A DNA stretch of 64,000 nucleotides from Pseudogymnoascus destructans (taxonomy: Eukaryota > Ascomycota > Leotiomycetes > Thelebolales > Thelebolaceae), in assembly GCF_001641265.1 (NCBI RefSeq), contig NW_020167526.1:372001-436000 (forward strand), read 5' to 3'. The translations under genes and the position numbers were made by a program. Each line of letters begins with the position of its first letter. Position 1 is the stretch's first letter. The notes beneath the pieces were generated by a model. The model did no database searches. It was not told the origin of the DNA and saw nothing but the letters and a program-made list of their open reading frames with translations. Shown piece after piece: positions 9,911 through 21,227 of the stretch.

Positions 9911-11359
9911 TCACACATCATCCCACGGCCTCTGCGCATAGATTATATGCATAGGCATAAACGCATTATCCCTCCCTTCCTTCATGCATTGCCGGACTCC
10001 CACCAGAAACGCCTCGACCTCCACCTGCGACCAGCCCAATCCTCGCGTGAACGGGCCTAGCGCGATCGGACTCAGCCCTTCCATAAGCACAGTTTTCCAG
10101 TATAGTCCGCACTCCTTCAGCGTGCGGTTCTTGGGCCACGTTCCTATTGGCACCTGGAAGACGCGCTCCGTCACGTTGGCGTAGCCACGGTCGCGCACCA
10201 TGGATGCAAGGGAGAGGGTGCGCTTGAAATCGACGCCCAAGTTGTCCAGGCCCTCTGCGACGAGGTCCCAGAACTGGACAAGGGGGAGGTCGGTTGGTAG
10301 GGGGACCTCGGAGGGCGACTGGGGGAAATGGTGGATCTCCTGCAGCTCGATCCAGCCACCGGGTTTGAGATGTCTGTAGGATATTTTGTTAGCGATGGGA
10401 TGGGGGCGAGAGACAGTGGGGGCGCACCTGTAGGCGTTCTTGAGCAGGCGGGGCCAGTCTTTGACAGCCATGACTATATGCCGCGAGTGGATGAGGTCGA
10501 AGTGGTTCGGGGGATGCAGCCAGGGGCTCTCGATGTCGTCGACCATAAATTTCACGTTTGGTGGTACCCATTCGGGCTGGATCGGGGAGAGGTCCACCCC
10601 AAGGACGGTGGCTTCGGGATGTTGGTCGCCCACTGTGCTCGTTAGTTACTCGTCTCTTGCGGTGCATGAATGTCTTACCCTCAATCGCCCAGATGCCTGT
10701 CCCTGTTCCCATGTCTAAAATATTTCTGGGCGGCTGTTAGCATAGTACCCCCGATAAGACTGATAAGATCAGAAATGTGGCGGACCGGCAACATACTGCA
10801 TGTCATAAGCAGGCGCAAAATAATACGTTTGACACAGCTTCACCACCAACGCGTGTTTTAGGTCCTCGCGATCCTGCTCCATCTCATCATTCGGGAAATT
10901 GTACCTGCCCTCCCGAAAGCGGTGATAGCGCCGACCATTCTCGAACTTATAGTTACGCATACTGCTCGCGAGGGACGTTGAAATAGACGGGTTTGAGTCC
11001 GTCTCATAGCCATCATCGAAGAAGGAGCCCTGGTCGCTGTCGATCGCGATTCCGTTCTCAGCTTGAACTGGCGCTTCAGCCGCATCTTTATCTGCGGCAG
11101 CGTGCTCTTCAGCCGTAGGGGCATCGGCGCCCGGTGAGCCCCCGAGCGCGGGGATGTTGTGAATTGACTGTGGAGAGTGCGAGGTGCGCTCATGTTCCGA
11201 TCTGGGCTTTGGAGAGTAACCTTTCGGAGAGGAGCCCTTTGGAGAGCTCTCTCTAGAAGAGCCCTTTGAAGAGGAACCGTTTGGAAGGAAAACCTCTCCC
11301 GTTGCGCCCGCCGTCATCCGAGTTGGAGATTTGGAAGCGTAATCTCCATCATCGCTCAT
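9911..11359 (-). CDS. LaeA-like SAM-dependent methyltransferase
   Basis: A methyltransferase of the family that includes the secondary-metabolism regulator LaeA and its many paralogues; target and role are unknown. Four exons fit: 11359-10797, 10725-10679, 10632-10428 and 10373-9911, giving 425 residues. The first 130 residues are low-complexity and include a repeated SSPKG motif. The family block follows: NGRRYHRFREGRYNFPND, then motif I (ILDMGTGTGIWAIEVG, assembled across two introns), LGVDLSPIQPEWVPPN, the acidic FMVDDIESPW, DLIHSRHI and LKPGGWIELQE. The C-terminus is the usual GLGWSQVEVEAFLV region. I chose the start at 11359 (MSDDGD) although the frame is open further upstream. No backbone synthase gene is nearby. 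It is more likely one of the paralogues than LaeA itself. Confidence 0.88.
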
Positions 11360-12626
11360 ATTGAGTAACTGGCTGTCTGGATGCGACAGGGACTGATGTA
11401 TAGTTGTGCAGTGGAAAGATTTCTTTATGATTACAAACAAACGACATAGTTTAGCCAGAACCTGCAGTCGTCCAGAACCTGCAGTCGTCACCTGGTGGTC
11501 GCCGGAGACCCGGTGATTTTCAAACGCTCATCATATCGGATGAGGTTACTGGCAAGGCCCACCGACTTAGCAAGTAAGGGCACAATCGCGAAACATGCAG
11601 AATATCATATCAGCTAGACAGGGGCAATGCCGCATGCCCAATCAACAAATGATCTAATAATCACCCTCTCCACCAACCAATACAAAAACACCCCGTCAGT
11701 GTGGCTGTCACGACACCAGAAGCCTCTGACGAAACGCCGTTTTCATGGCCAGAAGCGACTGCGTTTTAGTTTTCTCCAGCGCCACAGACTGCCAGCGGAC
11801 CAGATAGTACAACGCCACGCTGTACGAAGACGCACAAAGCCGGCGAGAATCGGTTGGAGCAATCGCGAACATGATGGGCATTTCGTGCCATGTTTTTCAT
11901 GCGGGCGAGCTTGGTCATTACACCTGTGGAACGGCGCATGGCCCATTCTTTGAGCACTGTGCGCATAGGTCGGGATGATAGCGTGTGACGGATGGCGGCC
12001 AGGACGGGGCCGAGTGATACAACGGGCGATTGTGAATTTCCTATGCATGTCCAAAAGAGATGAGTTGGACGAGAGCGGCTGGTGTGAATATGCACGTAGG
12101 ACGGAGGTCACTCCATAGCAGATTGTGTTTGAGCCGTGTCTCATGTAGCGACCAATCGTGGACCACACCCCAAAGGCAAGGGCCAAGGCAAGCGACCTGC
12201 ATGTTCCTGCGTCGTCGTTTCACCATGTTTTATAGCGGGTCAGGTGATTGAGATTGTCCTTTGATAAGTGACAGATAACAAAAATGTGATAGAAATTTTG
12301 TGGATCGCAGCAAGTGGGTTATTATGTGGGCGCAAATATAACTGGAGGGTGGAATGGTGGAATGCTTCAATTCGTCCCTGGATGCCATGTGAGCGGAATT
12401 AAGCTTCATATATCTTGTTCTTCGGGCAATTGGAACGACAGAGCTAGCGATCTAGGCTCCTACACGTGGAAACATTTACCAATATACAAGTAATCGAACC
12501 GCCCCCAAGTGACATTATACACCGACAGGCATATTCTTCTGCAGTGGTATATTTGCTTACTATCCCGTCCCAAATACTAAAACATTTTCCTTGCCTGCAA
12601 CACATCATATATAGACCATTCAAAGG
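11360..12626. other. intergenic, no supported gene
   Basis: This holds the LaeA-like gene's promoter and the 3' flank of ISY1. Overlapping open frames at 11627-12251 on both strands are rich in Arg, His and Cys and look like chance frames in GC-rich DNA. I see no RNA gene or repeat. Confidence 0.45.
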
Positions 12627-13407
12627 TTATCCCAGCTTGTCCAGTAATCTCTTTCGTCTCCTTTCAACCAGTTCCTCTTGCACTTGGTCCAGTGTCGGCA
12701 GCCTCCAGCCCTCTCCATCCCCCTTAGCCCCAGGAAGTGGCTCCCAACTATCCGAAATCTCCCCATTCCCCTGCTTAAGAAGATTATCAAACGCTTCCTT
12801 CTCCTTGAATAGTTCGTAGTCGAGTAACGTTCCATCCTCTTCATCCAGATTATACCCGTAATATGCCGCATCGACTTGTTTCCTCAGATCCGCACGACTC
12901 TCCAACGGCTTCTCTTCTTTCGGCTTCGACTGCGCCTCAAAGAGCTCTTTCACACCCGGTAATTCCTTTGCCCGACCAAAATACCTATATCCCTTCCCGG
13001 CGCCTTGTATTTCCCGACCAGCCTCATCGTAAACCTTCGCACTCCTCATGTAATTCGGCCCTCCCAGGTTCCGAATTTGCACCTCCCACATATGTTTCTC
13101 CCGCATAGCCTTGTTGATCTCATCGTTCAAGTCGCGGATCATGAAGTCACTCAGCGCCTGGTCTTGGATCTTCGAGACCTTGCGCGAGATCTCCTTCAGC
13201 ACTTGTCCACGCCATTTCTCGCATGCCGGAATAGAGGTTTCGGAGGTGATTAGCTTCGGGCGCCGCGAGCGGCCTGCATCGAGGATTCCAAGATCTGCGG
13301 CTTGGGCTTCACGGAAGCGGAAGAGCATGGACTGCGCCTTTTCGGAATTGCGCGCCTGTGGATGTTAGTGGTGTTGGGAGAGTGGGAATTGCGATCTGAC
13401 TTACCAT
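12627..13407 (-). CDS. isy1: pre-mRNA-splicing factor Isy1
   Basis: Component of the NineTeen complex of the spliceosome, acting in the nucleus around the first catalytic step. The frame from 13355 to 12627 encodes ARNSEKAQSMLFRFREAQ followed by the conserved Isy1 core (RRPKLITSETSIPACEKWR, RDLNDEINKAMREKHMWEVQ, IRNLGGPNY). GYRYFGRAKELPGV and an acidic C-terminus follow. No ATG lies at the start of that exon. The ATG comes from a first coding exon of exactly three bases at 13407-13405, immediately followed by GTAAGT and joined across a 49 bp intron ending CCACAG. The product is 243 residues, close to yeast Isy1. The family identity is very clear. Confidence 0.93.
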
Positions 13408-15706
13408 GATGGCGGTTGGAGGTGACAGGAGCTGAGTCAAACGCTATTGCGGTGATGATTGAGAGTTCGTTGTCGTGAGCTCTGTCAGATGGCCCAAGGT
13501 CGTCAGGCTGCGGTTGAATTTTACAAATCGGGACTAGTGCGTTTGTCGCGTTTATGCGATTCCCAACGTCAACTCTCCTCCTCCTACAGCATACTCTCCA
13601 AGCAACCCAGCAGTGACGACAAACTCACCTCGTAATGCTACCTAGTCACTGTGTGAACAGTTGCTTGGGGATGCGCAAGCTAGGAACAGAAATCTTAGCT
13701 GGGCTGCCGTGCTGCCCTGCCATACCACGCAGTCTGGGATTGGCCACGTTCGATGCTGTGATTGAGATGGGGAATAGGGTGGCAAGGACGACATTTTGCA
13801 ACGTCCTGAGCGCCTGTGGTTCCAAGTGAGATCGATGTCGGATTGGAGGCTTCTAATGGGGTTTGGGGGCTGATATTCTGGCGGCATCTCTTGATCGACA
13901 TGCCGATGAAGGCGTTAATAGTTTTCAATCGGAGCTACCTGGTATGATTGTAACCAGCAACTCTGTGCCCATTTTTCTGCTACTAACATACATGCTAGAA
14001 TTCCTTATTCGATTTTGCAGCACGACATGCTTCCTCAGATTGTTGGCGGTTAGGTGGGAGTGGCGCGTTTCTTTGCCCGGTGATGACCAATGTGTCCAAA
14101 AAGCCAAAATTGCAGGCCAACCTACTGACCTGCTCTTGTCTCAATAGGAGCAGAACCAGCAAGTGTTGGCAGTGAGAACCTGAGAGCTGATCTGAGGGCA
14201 CCCGATCGTTTTATTTCCTTATGTTTTTAATCTTGTTTTGTTCTTGTCTGAAATCCAGGGGATATGCCATGAGTTTGCGTATGACCTCGAAACCTTCGGA
14301 TTTCTTGCGGCGTTGTCAAAAGGGGCCACTCTACATGCAAGATGAATAGTATACCATAGTTGTGTGTATTCTAGTATTCATTATTGCCTATCTGACATAG
14401 TAATAATATTCAACCTTTCTATATGTTGCCTTCAGATGCTGTGATCGTATACTTCTTCAACATTTCACACCAGTGCCGTCATTATAGGTGTTCAATAAAT
14501 CCACCAAAGTCAAGTATAAGCCTACAACCTCAGAGCATCTCTTGCGAGAACATTTTCTCTTGGTTACTGGACGAATGAAATGAAGCCATAGTGGCATTCA
14601 CTACGTTGGTAGAATCGGAGGTAATTCATATTCCGTTCTTTGTACGAATCGTTGCTGTTTTCTGAGGTACGAGATGGAGAGAAGTTTGAGGATCATACAC
14701 TTCATTCAAAGTTCACCATTGTCAACTATATATACTCGCTGCTTTGTTCTCAAGCTCCTACAAATGTGAGTGGGTTCTCGGATGTTGGGGAACGTGGGTT
14801 TTCAATTTCTGACATTGAGAAGTTGAGCGCCTCAGCTCCCAGGAACCCGTGTTAACGCCTAGACTTTTACTAGCTATTGCCCGGCGTCAAGAGAAGTGAA
14901 CTCGTCGAGGGGCGCTAGTGTGGGACCTGGTTGCTATTTATCACTGACGCGCGCTTCCTCTGGTTTCCACTTCCTTCACAACCACAACTCGGCACAATCA
15001 CCAAAACTCGCCGATACGAGTACACACTTTGGATCGTGGCTCACCTCCACTCATTGTTCAGGTTCATATCTCTGAATGTCTATTTCATCGCCAACTAATA
15101 TACAGAGCTTCAAGCTGCCCACATTGTTCATTCTGGTAAGTCTTCTATTCCATTGCGTCGTCTCAGGTAACCCAGCTTGGTCACCTATCTCTCATTCATT
15201 CTTCCATGACATGAATCACTCCTGGCCTTCTGCATAGTTCCTATATCTCACTTCAATGTGCTATTGGTTCTCAAGTTCAAGTTGATCAGAAGTCTACAAC
15301 TGGACTTCACCGACCCTTGGCAATACCAGGCACTCAGCTTCATACAACCTGTATGATCTTGGGCTGCCCTCTTATCCATACTCCATTCATATCCAACCAT
15401 CTTCTTCTCTTCAGAACACAGCACCGCCATTCATCATTACTGCTTCTTACTTTCATATTCTTCGATTTCGGTTGCCAAGTGACAAATATCTGACCATCTC
15501 CAGCTTCCAGTCTTGCCAGAAGACCGTTTCCGTCGCTTCAGTCTATTTGGACCCATATCATCAACATCATCACTCAGGTCAGTCCCCCAAGTTTCATCTC
15601 ACTCAGACTCCATCCTTATGGGCCATGTCCTACCTCGCCTTCCATATGAATAGTGACTGACTTTGTTCTCAGAATAACCTGATATCCTGCCTTGGCCTCT
15701 GACAAG
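13408..15706. other. long intergenic region, probable 5' leader of the next gene
   Basis: 13.4-14.9 kb has only short open frames on both strands and AT-rich stretches, with no feature I can support. From about 14.95 kb the sequence becomes pyrimidine-rich with several good donor and acceptor strings (such as CTGGTAAGTC at 15132), which suggests a long, possibly spliced 5' untranslated leader for the gene starting at 15707. Confidence 0.4.
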
Positions 15707-17129
15707 ATGTTCAACCCAGCTCAGTACCCTCATTTCCAGGGGGCGGATGTCTTCATCCTGGCGCCAACCGGAGACACGTGGAACCTGCACTCCAGTATGC
15801 TCTCTTCGGCGTCCACAAAATTCTCCGAGCTCCTGAGCATCAACCCTCCCGCGAACGTCACTCTGAAGCAACGCGAGGATGGAAAAACCATCAAGTGGCG
15901 CTTCCACATGAAGCCCGACCCAGGGTGCCGCTTCGTGGAGTTTGTATTTGTCGTATGTTTCTCCTCATAAAAAGCCGTTGACTTCATCTAACTGTTGCCA
16001 GGCTCACTCAACTGCCAAACAGGCCATTTTCAACTTCACCCCCATTAATGCCCAGAGCGGCACCGACTACCTCCACATCTACGATAATCTCTTTCGGTGC
16101 ATGTGCAACATCGATCCGATCCTGTTTCCTGGTGACGAAGCACTGGTGAACGACTCCCTCCGTCTGCTCCAGGCCGCAGAACCCCTCAAGGCCGTGCCAT
16201 GCGTGCGCCGCGATATTGAAACGCACCTCCTCCGCACCGGCACCTATCTTTGGCAACGCGTTCTGCGAGACGTTGAGTACTGGGCTGATATTGGAGTTCG
16301 CCTTCGCTCGCCTGTCATTTTTCGAGAGTCCATGATCAGAATTGTTGGGCTGTGGAACGTCCCGTCTGCCATCAATAAGCAGACCCTGTTGCATACGGCC
16401 CACGGCGTTACTATCTATGATATTGCCCAGAAGAAGGTCCAAGAGCAGACCGTTCGCAAGATGGAGATTGAAGGGCGCCTTCGAACCTTTTTTCCTCGCG
16501 TCATGCTGCACCCACCAAGCAATGACCCAGCTGCAGCCACACCAGGACGTGCCTTTTATGCCAACGACGTCTATTATTGGCAGGCTCTCACCATTGTCCG
16601 CCAGTATATTGTCAACGAGACCATGGAAGGTCATGGATATGCTGCTAGCGACGGCGGCTCCAAGTTCTACACCGCTATTGGCACTGATGGCGGATCTTAC
16701 TGCCGCGCTGCAGACCTGGAGGATTGGCACAAGAAATTTGACATGACGGCGAAGGGGAAGCAGCGCCTTCGAGACTCTTTGACTACGGTGAAAGAGGAGT
16801 TTAGGGCCGTGGTTGCTGAGCTAATGATTTCGCGCTCAAACATCCCTCGTCTACCCGGCGATTATCCGTATCTGACGTTCACTGAGTTCAAGGACGAGGA
16901 ACTTCCGTGGTACACGGCCCAAACCCTCGGCGTCAAGCACCGAGCTCCTGTGGATCTGACGAGAAAGGCCGAGAAAGGCAACGAGGGGGGCCTCTTTGTG
17001 GCTCAGAACCCTACCTCGCCGGTTTCAGGCGCTCCAACTAGCTCTGCGGAGCAGAGCTCGCCAGTGTCTAAGGGAAAGAATGGCTCCGAGCCTTCTCAAG
17101 GTGCCCCAAAGAAGGCCAGGCTCAGTTGA
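15707..17129 (+). CDS. BTB/POZ-like domain protein, fungal-specific
   Basis: Exons 15707-15952 and 16002-17129 (49 bp intron, donor GTATGT, acceptor TTGCCAG) give 457 residues. The N-terminal part, GADVFILAPTGDTWNLHSSM followed by LSSASTKFSELL, has the layout of a BTB domain: a D-x-x-I/L strand, then a hydrophilic H-x-x-h-L-x-x-x-S-x-x-F helix. BTB proteins usually act as dimerising adaptors, often for Cullin-3 ligases or transcription factors. The remaining 370 residues are helical and typical of fungal BTB proteins of unknown role, ending in a Ser/Pro/Lys-rich tail (KARLS). Frame could also start at non-ATG codons upstream; I took the first ATG. Confidence 0.7.
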
Positions 17130-17929
17130 ACGCACTAAGCATGGTTACCGTCGCCCGAGAACTTGAAAATCAATAAGAGTCCTGTTATTACCTCGGCGCC
17201 GGAAATCCGCAATGGTTGATTCCGAAACTCACAAAGTTGCTGCCTTGTTGGTAGAACCTCAACAGCCTTCGTCTGCCTCTCTTGTTTGTGCGAATACCAA
17301 CGATGCTTTTTTTTGCTTTCGGTTTCCGACCTTTCGCTGGCCTGGCCGGTGTTCAACATCACGGGTTTCGGTCGTCGCCTTCTAACAAGGGACGAAGTAT
17401 ATATAATGGCTGCACATTTGAGGCGATTGATTGGAACTGGAGGGCCTGTATTTCTGGAAGCTGCACCATGATCCTTTTCTCTTCTTTTGTAATATGGGGA
17501 AGCAAGATCTGGAGTTGGTTGTCGGAGTTAATAGAGGTACCCCATCGAGGCTTTTGCAAGGAGAGAGACAGACAGGCAAAATTAATAGAAATGAGGTTAT
17601 TACCTACCCACCAAATAATTTGCCGCTTTGAGAGTTGTTGCTTTAAATTGTGAAAGTAGGAGCTTCAGTTAGTCACGTGTTAAGACCGCGACTATTGCCG
17701 ACGACAAACATCAGATGTTGTACTTTGGTACACGCCAGCTCTTCATTAAATCACCACATACAAATAATAGATTTTAAACGCTAACTTCCTTACCTGGCCC
17801 CTTTGAACGGTACTATATATATATCTACACTTTTTAGTGAAAGATCACCAACATTACATTCTCAGCACCAAAGCCGAAGCTGTTGATTCCCCGAACAGCC
17901 ACCTTGGGAGGTGGGCCAATCGTCCACGC
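17130..17929. other. intergenic between two plus-strand genes
   Basis: 3' flank of the BTB-like gene and promoter of the phosphatase gene. A TATATATATAT run at about 17813 lies 110 bp before the chosen start and could serve as a core promoter. Open frames here (17282-17653) have no domain signs. Confidence 0.4.
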
Positions 17930-19265
17930 ATGAAGCAAGACAACGACGCCCAGGCTCTGACGCCAAACAGCCTCTGTAATGATGAAATAACTCCTGGCCC
18001 GAGAATGAGTTCCTATCCTCCGCAATATGATGCGCGGGGCCCTAAAAAGCTCATGACCTTCGCATTTGGTGGTCTCCGCGCCCGGCACTACATCTGCCTC
18101 ACCCTCTTCGCGCTCTCTCTCCTCTTTGTTTTTAAGTACAATGCCCGAGACAGCATATCTCTCTCTTCACCTACTTATGTGGATACGGTGGAATGGGAAT
18201 CACTCTCCGAAACCGATCAGCTCACGGAAGCCGTCACGGCATTATCTCTTATGGAAGACTCGGACGAACTCTCTACGGACCCCCCAGCCAGCATTACGCT
18301 CGTTAAAACCCTGGATCACTCCCTTGTGCCGCAGGTCGGCCGACCGGGCAACTCCAACAGCGGCCTCCAAGGTCGTTTGATTGTGATCGGAGACATCCAC
18401 GGCATGAAGAGCGACCTGGAGCGGCTACTGGCGAAGCTGGACTTCGACTCGACCCGTGACCACCTTGTTTGTGCAGGCGATATGATCAGCAAAGGCCCCG
18501 ATTCCATCGGCGTGTTAAAACTTCTGATGCAGTTGGGCGCGAGCGCGGTGAGGGGTAATCATGAGGATGGAGTTCTGAAAGCATGGAAGAAGTTGCATGC
18601 AAAGCCAGGGTCTGGAGCGCATAACTCGCCGTCAAGGCGGATGGTATCAGGGCGAAGTGATGCCGACTTAGATGACAAAGCTAAGGGGCCCATCGATGCC
18701 GACTTAGATGACAAAGCTAAGGGGCTCATCGAAGGCCGTAGAAAGAAGCATCCTGAGAGGAAGCAGAAGCATAAGGAGCTTGCGAAACAGCTTACAAAAG
18801 AGCATGTGAAGTGGTTGAAGGATCTACCGCTTATCCTTAAAGTTGGGGATATCAAAGGGATGGGGAGTTTGGTCGTGGTACATGCTGGGTTGATGCCTGG
18901 CATGAAGCTCAGAAGGCAGGATCCCTTTATGGTTATGAACATTCGCACTATAAACTTGAAGAAACTTAAACCTAGTGAAAGGCACAAGGGAAGTGTGTGG
19001 ACGAAGGTATAATCCTACATTCGGTTGAAATAACCTGGGTTACTAACATGCATACCAGCTATGGAACCAATTTCAGTCCCACCTCCCAGAGAATGAACGC
19101 ACCACAGTCATATATGGGCATGATTCTCGACGGGGCCTATCGTTGGGCGAATTCACAAAGGGGATAGATACAGGATGCTTGAAGGGTGGGAAGCTGACTG
19201 CGTTTGTGCTTGAAAGGGGAAAACGAGAAGTCAAGACAAGCCTAGTTCATGTGAATTGTAGATAG
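17930..19265 (+). CDS. membrane-anchored metallophosphatase, Ppn2-like (endopolyphosphatase)
   Basis: A calcineurin-like phosphoesterase of the PPP-related type. Exons 17930-19006 and 19059-19265 give 427 residues. One transmembrane helix (about residues 54-69, HYICLTLFALSLLFVF) precedes the enzyme domain, as in yeast Ppn2, a vacuolar Zn-dependent endopolyphosphatase. The metal-binding blocks are all present: GDIHG (154-158), GDMISKGPDS (183-192), GNHED (209-213), HAGLMPG (318-324), and GHDSRRGL, supplied by exon 2. Between blocks 3 and 4 is a basic insert containing a 12-residue tandem duplication starting DADLDDKAKG, from a 36 bp DNA repeat at 18659 and 18695. The upstream frame is open without an ATG, so the start could also be the Met at 18005. 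Vacuolar location and polyphosphate as substrate are inferred from the family. Confidence 0.8.
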
Positions 19266-19587
19266 AAGCGTTTTTGAGTAGCAAGTATGGTGGTAGCTGG
19301 TATCCTCGATGATAGTAAACATTGGACGGCATCACAAGACGGCGTTTGACGACAGATGCTATGGGTTTACGCGGATAATCGATACGAGTCATGGTGCAAG
19401 CCAGTATAATATTCTATTACGACAGTTTAATATATATACAATAATATAATACAGTTTGGTATTTTCGTAAATCATATCCCAAGATGGGCTAGAGAGGTAT
19501 TGATCGCATGGAACTGACGCTGTGTCCCAGAATTCGAGTACTGTACAGTTGCGAATCCATTCTCTCGAGGACACACAGCACTCTCCA
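19266..19587. other. convergent intergenic region
   Basis: 322 bp between two converging genes. AT-rich around 19405-19460, with ATATAATAT strings suited to polyadenylation on either strand. No gene seen. Confidence 0.45.
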
Positions 19588-20622
19588 CTATGCTTTGCTT
19601 TCCAAGAATCTCGTCTTACTCCTCTGTCTCTGCGCTTCCTTCTTCGCCTTCTTGGCCTGGCTCAAACTCGTTCCAACCTCTTCCTGCATCTTCTTTGCAA
19701 GCCCATCCTCTTCGACCTCATCGAGCACGAAGCATCCCAGGTTCCCCTGTCGCCAACGCTGGATCAACCACAGCGCGGCAGCCTCTATATCAGGCACCCC
19801 TCCTTTCTGTAGCCGACCAGTCTTATGACACACCGCATTAAGCATCTCATGAACATCATTCGTTGGCGGGCAATACTCGCGATAAATCTTAGGATCGTGC
19901 TTGTTGATGTGGAAGAGGAGATAATCCACAAGCGTCGTGGGTGCGATAATTGTGTCCTTAACGCTTCCGCATAGCGCCAGCCTAAGCATACTCTCTGGAT
20001 CTGGCACGAATGGCACGAACACTCCGGGCGTATCAACAAGGTACACGCCTTCCGAGCCAGCCTCAGGGTCGCGGTCCACAATCTTAACTCCCGACGCAAT
20101 CTTGCGTGTGATCCCCGGCTGCGCTCCCGTATACGCCGCCTTGCCGCGATTGACACCTTCCATGCGCAGTGCATTAAGAAGAGAGGACTTGCCCACGTTC
20201 GGCATCCCGACGATGAGCATGCGACTCCCTGTCAAGCTATCCAGCTCTTGGGCATGCTGCTTCGCAAACGCAAGCACAGAGCGCACATCCCGCTTCGACT
20301 TGTGGTCCGAGAAGAGAACTTGCTGTGGCTTGTGCCAGTCTCGGATTATAGCCTCGCGCGCCTTGTCAGCGGGCCGGTTTCGACTCCCGAGATCGCGCTT
20401 TGTGTAGACGACGAGTCGTTGGCGGCCGGCGAGTGAGCCTTCGAAGAGGGGGTTGCGAGAGGTGAGGGGGACGCGGTAGTCTCGGCATTCGATGATAAGG
20501 TCGATGTGGGAGAGCATAGTGACCATCTTCGAAAGACCGGCGGCATGATGGCCAAGGAAGTATGAGCGGGGGAGGTTGAGGTTCGGGGGGAAGTCGACGC
20601 GTGGAACGAATGAGGATGCCAT
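19588..20622 (-). CDS. mtg1: mitochondrial ribosome-associated GTPase 1 (Mtg1)
   Basis: A circularly permuted GTPase of the YlqF/Mtg1 family that assists assembly of the large mitochondrial ribosomal subunit at the inner membrane. Single exon, 344 residues. The G motifs occur in permuted order: G4 TKRD (74-77), a G5-like segment, G1 GMPNVGKS (139-146), the G2 Thr region (QPGITR), and G3 DTPG (197-200). The C-terminal helical domain (DYLLFHINKHDP, ALWLIQRWRQGNLGCFVLDE) matches the family. The N-terminus begins MASSFVPRVDFPP and is not strongly amphipathic, but family members are mitochondrial. Length and motif order make this a secure call. Confidence 0.93.
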   Translation of the reverse strand: MASSFVPRVDFPPNLNLPRSYFLGHHAAGLSKMVTMLSHIDLIIECRDYRVPLTSRNPLFEGSLAGRQRLVVYTKRDLGSRNRPADKAREAIIRDWHKPQQVLFSDHKSKRDVRSVLAFAKQHAQELDSLTGSRMLIVGMPNVGKSSLLNALRMEGVNRGKAAYTGAQPGITRKIASGVKIVDRDPEAGSEGVYLVDTPGVFVPFVPDPESMLRLALCGSVKDTIIAPTTLVDYLLFHINKHDPKIYREYCPPTNDVHEMLNAVCHKTGRLQKGGVPDIEAAALWLIQRWRQGNLGCFVLDEVEEDGLAKKMQEEVGTSLSQAKKAKKEAQRQRSKTRFLESKA

Positions 20623-21227
20623 TTTGGCAGGCTGTGCTTGTCTAGCGGTGGGCGCCTCGGGACATTGTTTCTAGTCCCTTAATACTGGGCAGTTAGGACG
20701 TGGAATGGAGCACCGTGGGTTGTTGTAGGAGCCAGAATTTGTTGAGTTTAATGGCAGGGTCAGACGAGGCTGAAGGTTCAAGAAAGTTGCTCTCCAAGGT
20801 CCAAGCGGCAACCAATCATATCAGGGTTTCAAATCGCTGTCTGTCTCCCTGGTATGATCATACTCGAGTACTTTGGTTGTATTCCGTAATTCCTTTGTAA
20901 ATTAATTTTTCTCCAGTGTTTTTTGTAAAAGTATACATACACAAAAGGCTAAAAAAATGATGGAATTTATCTCTTTTAATGAACCGAACTTTGATTTAAT
21001 AACAATATTTTTTGGTGGCGCTCACTGTCGTATAAGATTGAGGGTGCATAAACAATTTACTAAAAGAATAGAGCAATAAGGGCAGCCTGGCAGAATAATT
21101 GAAAGGCGTTGCTAATTGCTGCATAGTATTTATCTAGTATATGCTGACGGAAAGCTACTAGCCACTCTTGAACCGTGTCCCAATCTACAAACCCTAGCCT
21201 GATGTAACTATGGATTTCATAGATATA
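20623..21227. other. intergenic, AT-rich
   Basis: Upstream region of MTG1 and 3' flank of the next minus-strand gene. 20.9-21.2 kb is AT-rich and contains no feature I can support. Confidence 0.45.

Noticed and set aside
1170..11359. Secondary-metabolite cluster built from an O-methyltransferase and a LaeA-like gene
   Set aside because: They are separated by a transposon nest, and there is no backbone synthase, transporter or pathway regulator. LaeA-like paralogues are common singletons.
11627..12251. Arg/His/Cys-rich open frames on both strands
   Set aside because: Composition typical of antisense or chance frames in moderately GC-rich fungal DNA, with no motif.
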